Below are positions 63,153-64,000 of a stretch of DNA of 64,000 bases, in pieces. Each line of letters begins with the position of its first letter. Positions within the stretch are counted from its first letter, which is position 1. The stretch is from the NCBI RefSeq assembly GCF_004297105.1, contig NZ_SCVE01000007.1, positions 231,889 to 295,888 on the forward strand, in the 5' to 3' direction. The notes below the pieces were generated by a model. The model did no database searches. It had not been told where the DNA came from and saw only the letters and a list, made by a program, of their open reading frames with translations. The stretch is from Herbiconiux sp. (lineage in GTDB: Bacteria; Actinomycetota; Actinomycetes; Actinomycetales; Microbacteriaceae). The position numbers were made by a program, and so were the translations under genes.

Positions 63153-63881
63153 ATGAAGTACCAAGGCACAGTGCTCGGCGTCGTCGCGATGACGTTCGTG
63201 GTCGGTGTCGCCGTGGCGACCTCGGTTCCCGCCGCGTCGCTCGCCACCCCGGGTTCGTTTGACTCCATCGAGATCGATGCGGTCGCCGGCGGTGTGCAGT
63301 CGTTCGACGCCAGTGACGGGGCGGGTGCGACCGTCGCCCGCGACGGCTACGCAGTGCACACGCCGACACCCACGCCTGCGCCCGCGGCCAAGGCGGTCGT
63401 CTCCGGGTCGAGCGAAGGCGGGTACGGGGGAGCGCAGTGCCAGGCCGGGGCGGATGCGGTGGCCGAATCCGCCGGGTTCTCACCGGTCTACCCCGACGGC
63501 AACCGGATGTCCGACCTCTTCGGGCCTCGCGCCGAGGGATTCCACAAGGGCATCGACATGCTGAACGGTCCCGGGGTCCCCGTGCACGCCATCGCCGATG
63601 GCATCGTCATCGCCTCATCGGGCAACGGTGGCACAGGCGGTGTCTACGCCTCGATCGCCCACAAGGTCGGCGGCCAGGCCGTCTGCAGCATGTACATGCA
63701 CTTCCAGGACGGTTCGCTCACGGTCGGCGTCGGCTCGATCGTCACGGCGGGCCAGGTGATCGGCCTCACCGGCCGCACCGGCAACGCCACCACGGAGCAC
63801 ACCCACTTCGAGCTCTTCGGCGCCGACGGGGTTCGCTACGACCCGATGCCGTTCCTCACGGAGCACGGGATCGCGCCGTAG
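63153..63881 (+). CDS. secreted M23-family peptidase (LytM-like)
   Basis: A 242-residue exported zinc peptidase. A signal-like hydrophobic segment (TVLGVVAMTFVVGVAVATS) is followed by a Thr/Pro linker and the M23 domain with zinc ligands His131 and Asp135 (FHKGIDM) and HTHFEL near the end. The second conserved His sits in MYMHFQD. Probably cleaves peptidoglycan cross-bridges or activates other hydrolases. ATG at 63153 is preferred to 63144 because only three residues differ and the -10-like box overlaps the earlier one. Confidence 0.88.
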   Translation: MKYQGTVLGVVAMTFVVGVAVATSVPAASLATPGSFDSIEIDAVAGGVQSFDASDGAGATVARDGYAVHTPTPTPAPAAKAVVSGSSEGGYGGAQCQAGADAVAESAGFSPVYPDGNRMSDLFGPRAEGFHKGIDMLNGPGVPVHAIADGIVIASSGNGGTGGVYASIAHKVGGQAVCSMYMHFQDGSLTVGVGSIVTAGQVIGLTGRTGNATTEHTHFELFGADGVRYDPMPFLTEHGIAP

Positions 63882-63887
63882 GGTGCT

Positions 63888-63922
63888 GGTGGTTCGATGC
63901 CGCTTCGCGGCGTCGAACCGCC
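63888..63922. terminator. 16-bp stem hairpin after the M23 gene
   Basis: GGTGGTTCGATGCCGC and GCGGCGTCGAACCGCC form a 16-bp stem (two G-T wobbles) with a TTC loop, seven bases after the stop. No T-run. The remaining sequence to 64000 holds GC-rich short inverted repeats but no recognisable gene. Confidence 0.55.
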
Positions 63923-64000
63923 AGGCGACGCCGGTCCCTGCCCGGCGGCGCGCGACATGCTGCGCGGGCGCCAGAACGTGCCGTGCCGCTGGCGCGGCGC

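Overview
The window is high-GC DNA from an actinobacterium, most likely a member of the Microbacteriaceae (Herbiconiux/Curtobacterium/Leifsonia-like). Signs are the very high GC, dense operons with ATGA/GTGA stop-start overlaps, DtxR-type iron boxes, many apparently leaderless genes with a -10 box six or seven bases before the start codon, and a sortase LAxTG anchor. No phage, insertion sequence, rRNA or CRISPR array was recognised. One tRNA gene, tRNA-Glu(CTC), lies at 39.6 kb.

Layout. (1) 1-5.6 kb: a tightly coupled catabolic operon with an esterase (cut by the window edge), a Baeyer-Villiger monooxygenase, an SDR dehydrogenase, a two-subunit 3-oxoacid CoA-transferase and a thiolase, a gene set suited to opening a cyclic ketone. 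(2) 5.7-10.4 kb: a siderophore-iron ABC transporter and a divergent siderophore-interacting reductase, with two iron boxes. (3) 10.5-17.1 kb: an ATP-dependent DNA ligase, a secreted coiled-coil/M15-like cell-wall protein preceded by a CGTG microsatellite, a solitary PemK-like protein, an HD protein, a SHOCT protein and a two-component system. (4) 17.5-23.9 kb: two large paralogous secreted purple-acid-phosphatase-like proteins, one with a wall anchor and one with three beta-propellers of which two are a recent tandem duplication. (5) 24.0-32.9 kb: azoreductase, then a five-gene operon of an EPSP-synthase-like protein, acyl-CoA ligase, acyl-CoA dehydrogenase, FabL/ChcA-type SDR and a FadH-type dienoyl-CoA reductase. 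I interpret this as the route from shikimate to cyclohexanecarboxyl-CoA, the starter for omega-cyclohexyl fatty acids. This is the most interesting system here.

(6) 33.1-39.5 kb: ECF sigma/anti-sigma pair, a second acyl-CoA ligase, a carotenoid-desaturase-like flavoprotein, a metallo-beta-lactamase-fold hydrolase and a diacylglycerol-kinase-like lipid kinase. (7) 39.7-58 kb: a membrane protein, then two LacI-controlled gene sets. They contain an NMT1-type ABC importer with a fused double permease, purine nucleoside phosphorylase, three amidohydrolases, a creatininase-family hydrolase, a glutamine-amidotransferase-like protein and a BMP-type nucleoside ABC importer. Together they look like uptake and breakdown of purine nucleosides or related N-heterocycles. 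(8) 58.1-64 kb: a PBP4-type D,D-carboxypeptidase lipoprotein, small unknown proteins, an FBP-domain zinc protein, a GH15 glucoamylase/trehalase and an M23 peptidase.

Several families of short palindromic repeats are scattered through the window. Family A (arms CTCCTCGCGACYCG) and family B (arms GATCCGTCACTTTT) sit just outside coding genes, with inner stems that differ between copies yet still pair. A separate TTGCCACA-N3-TGTGGCAA palindrome is repeated five times in frame inside the acyl-CoA ligase gene of the cyclohexanecarboxyl operon.
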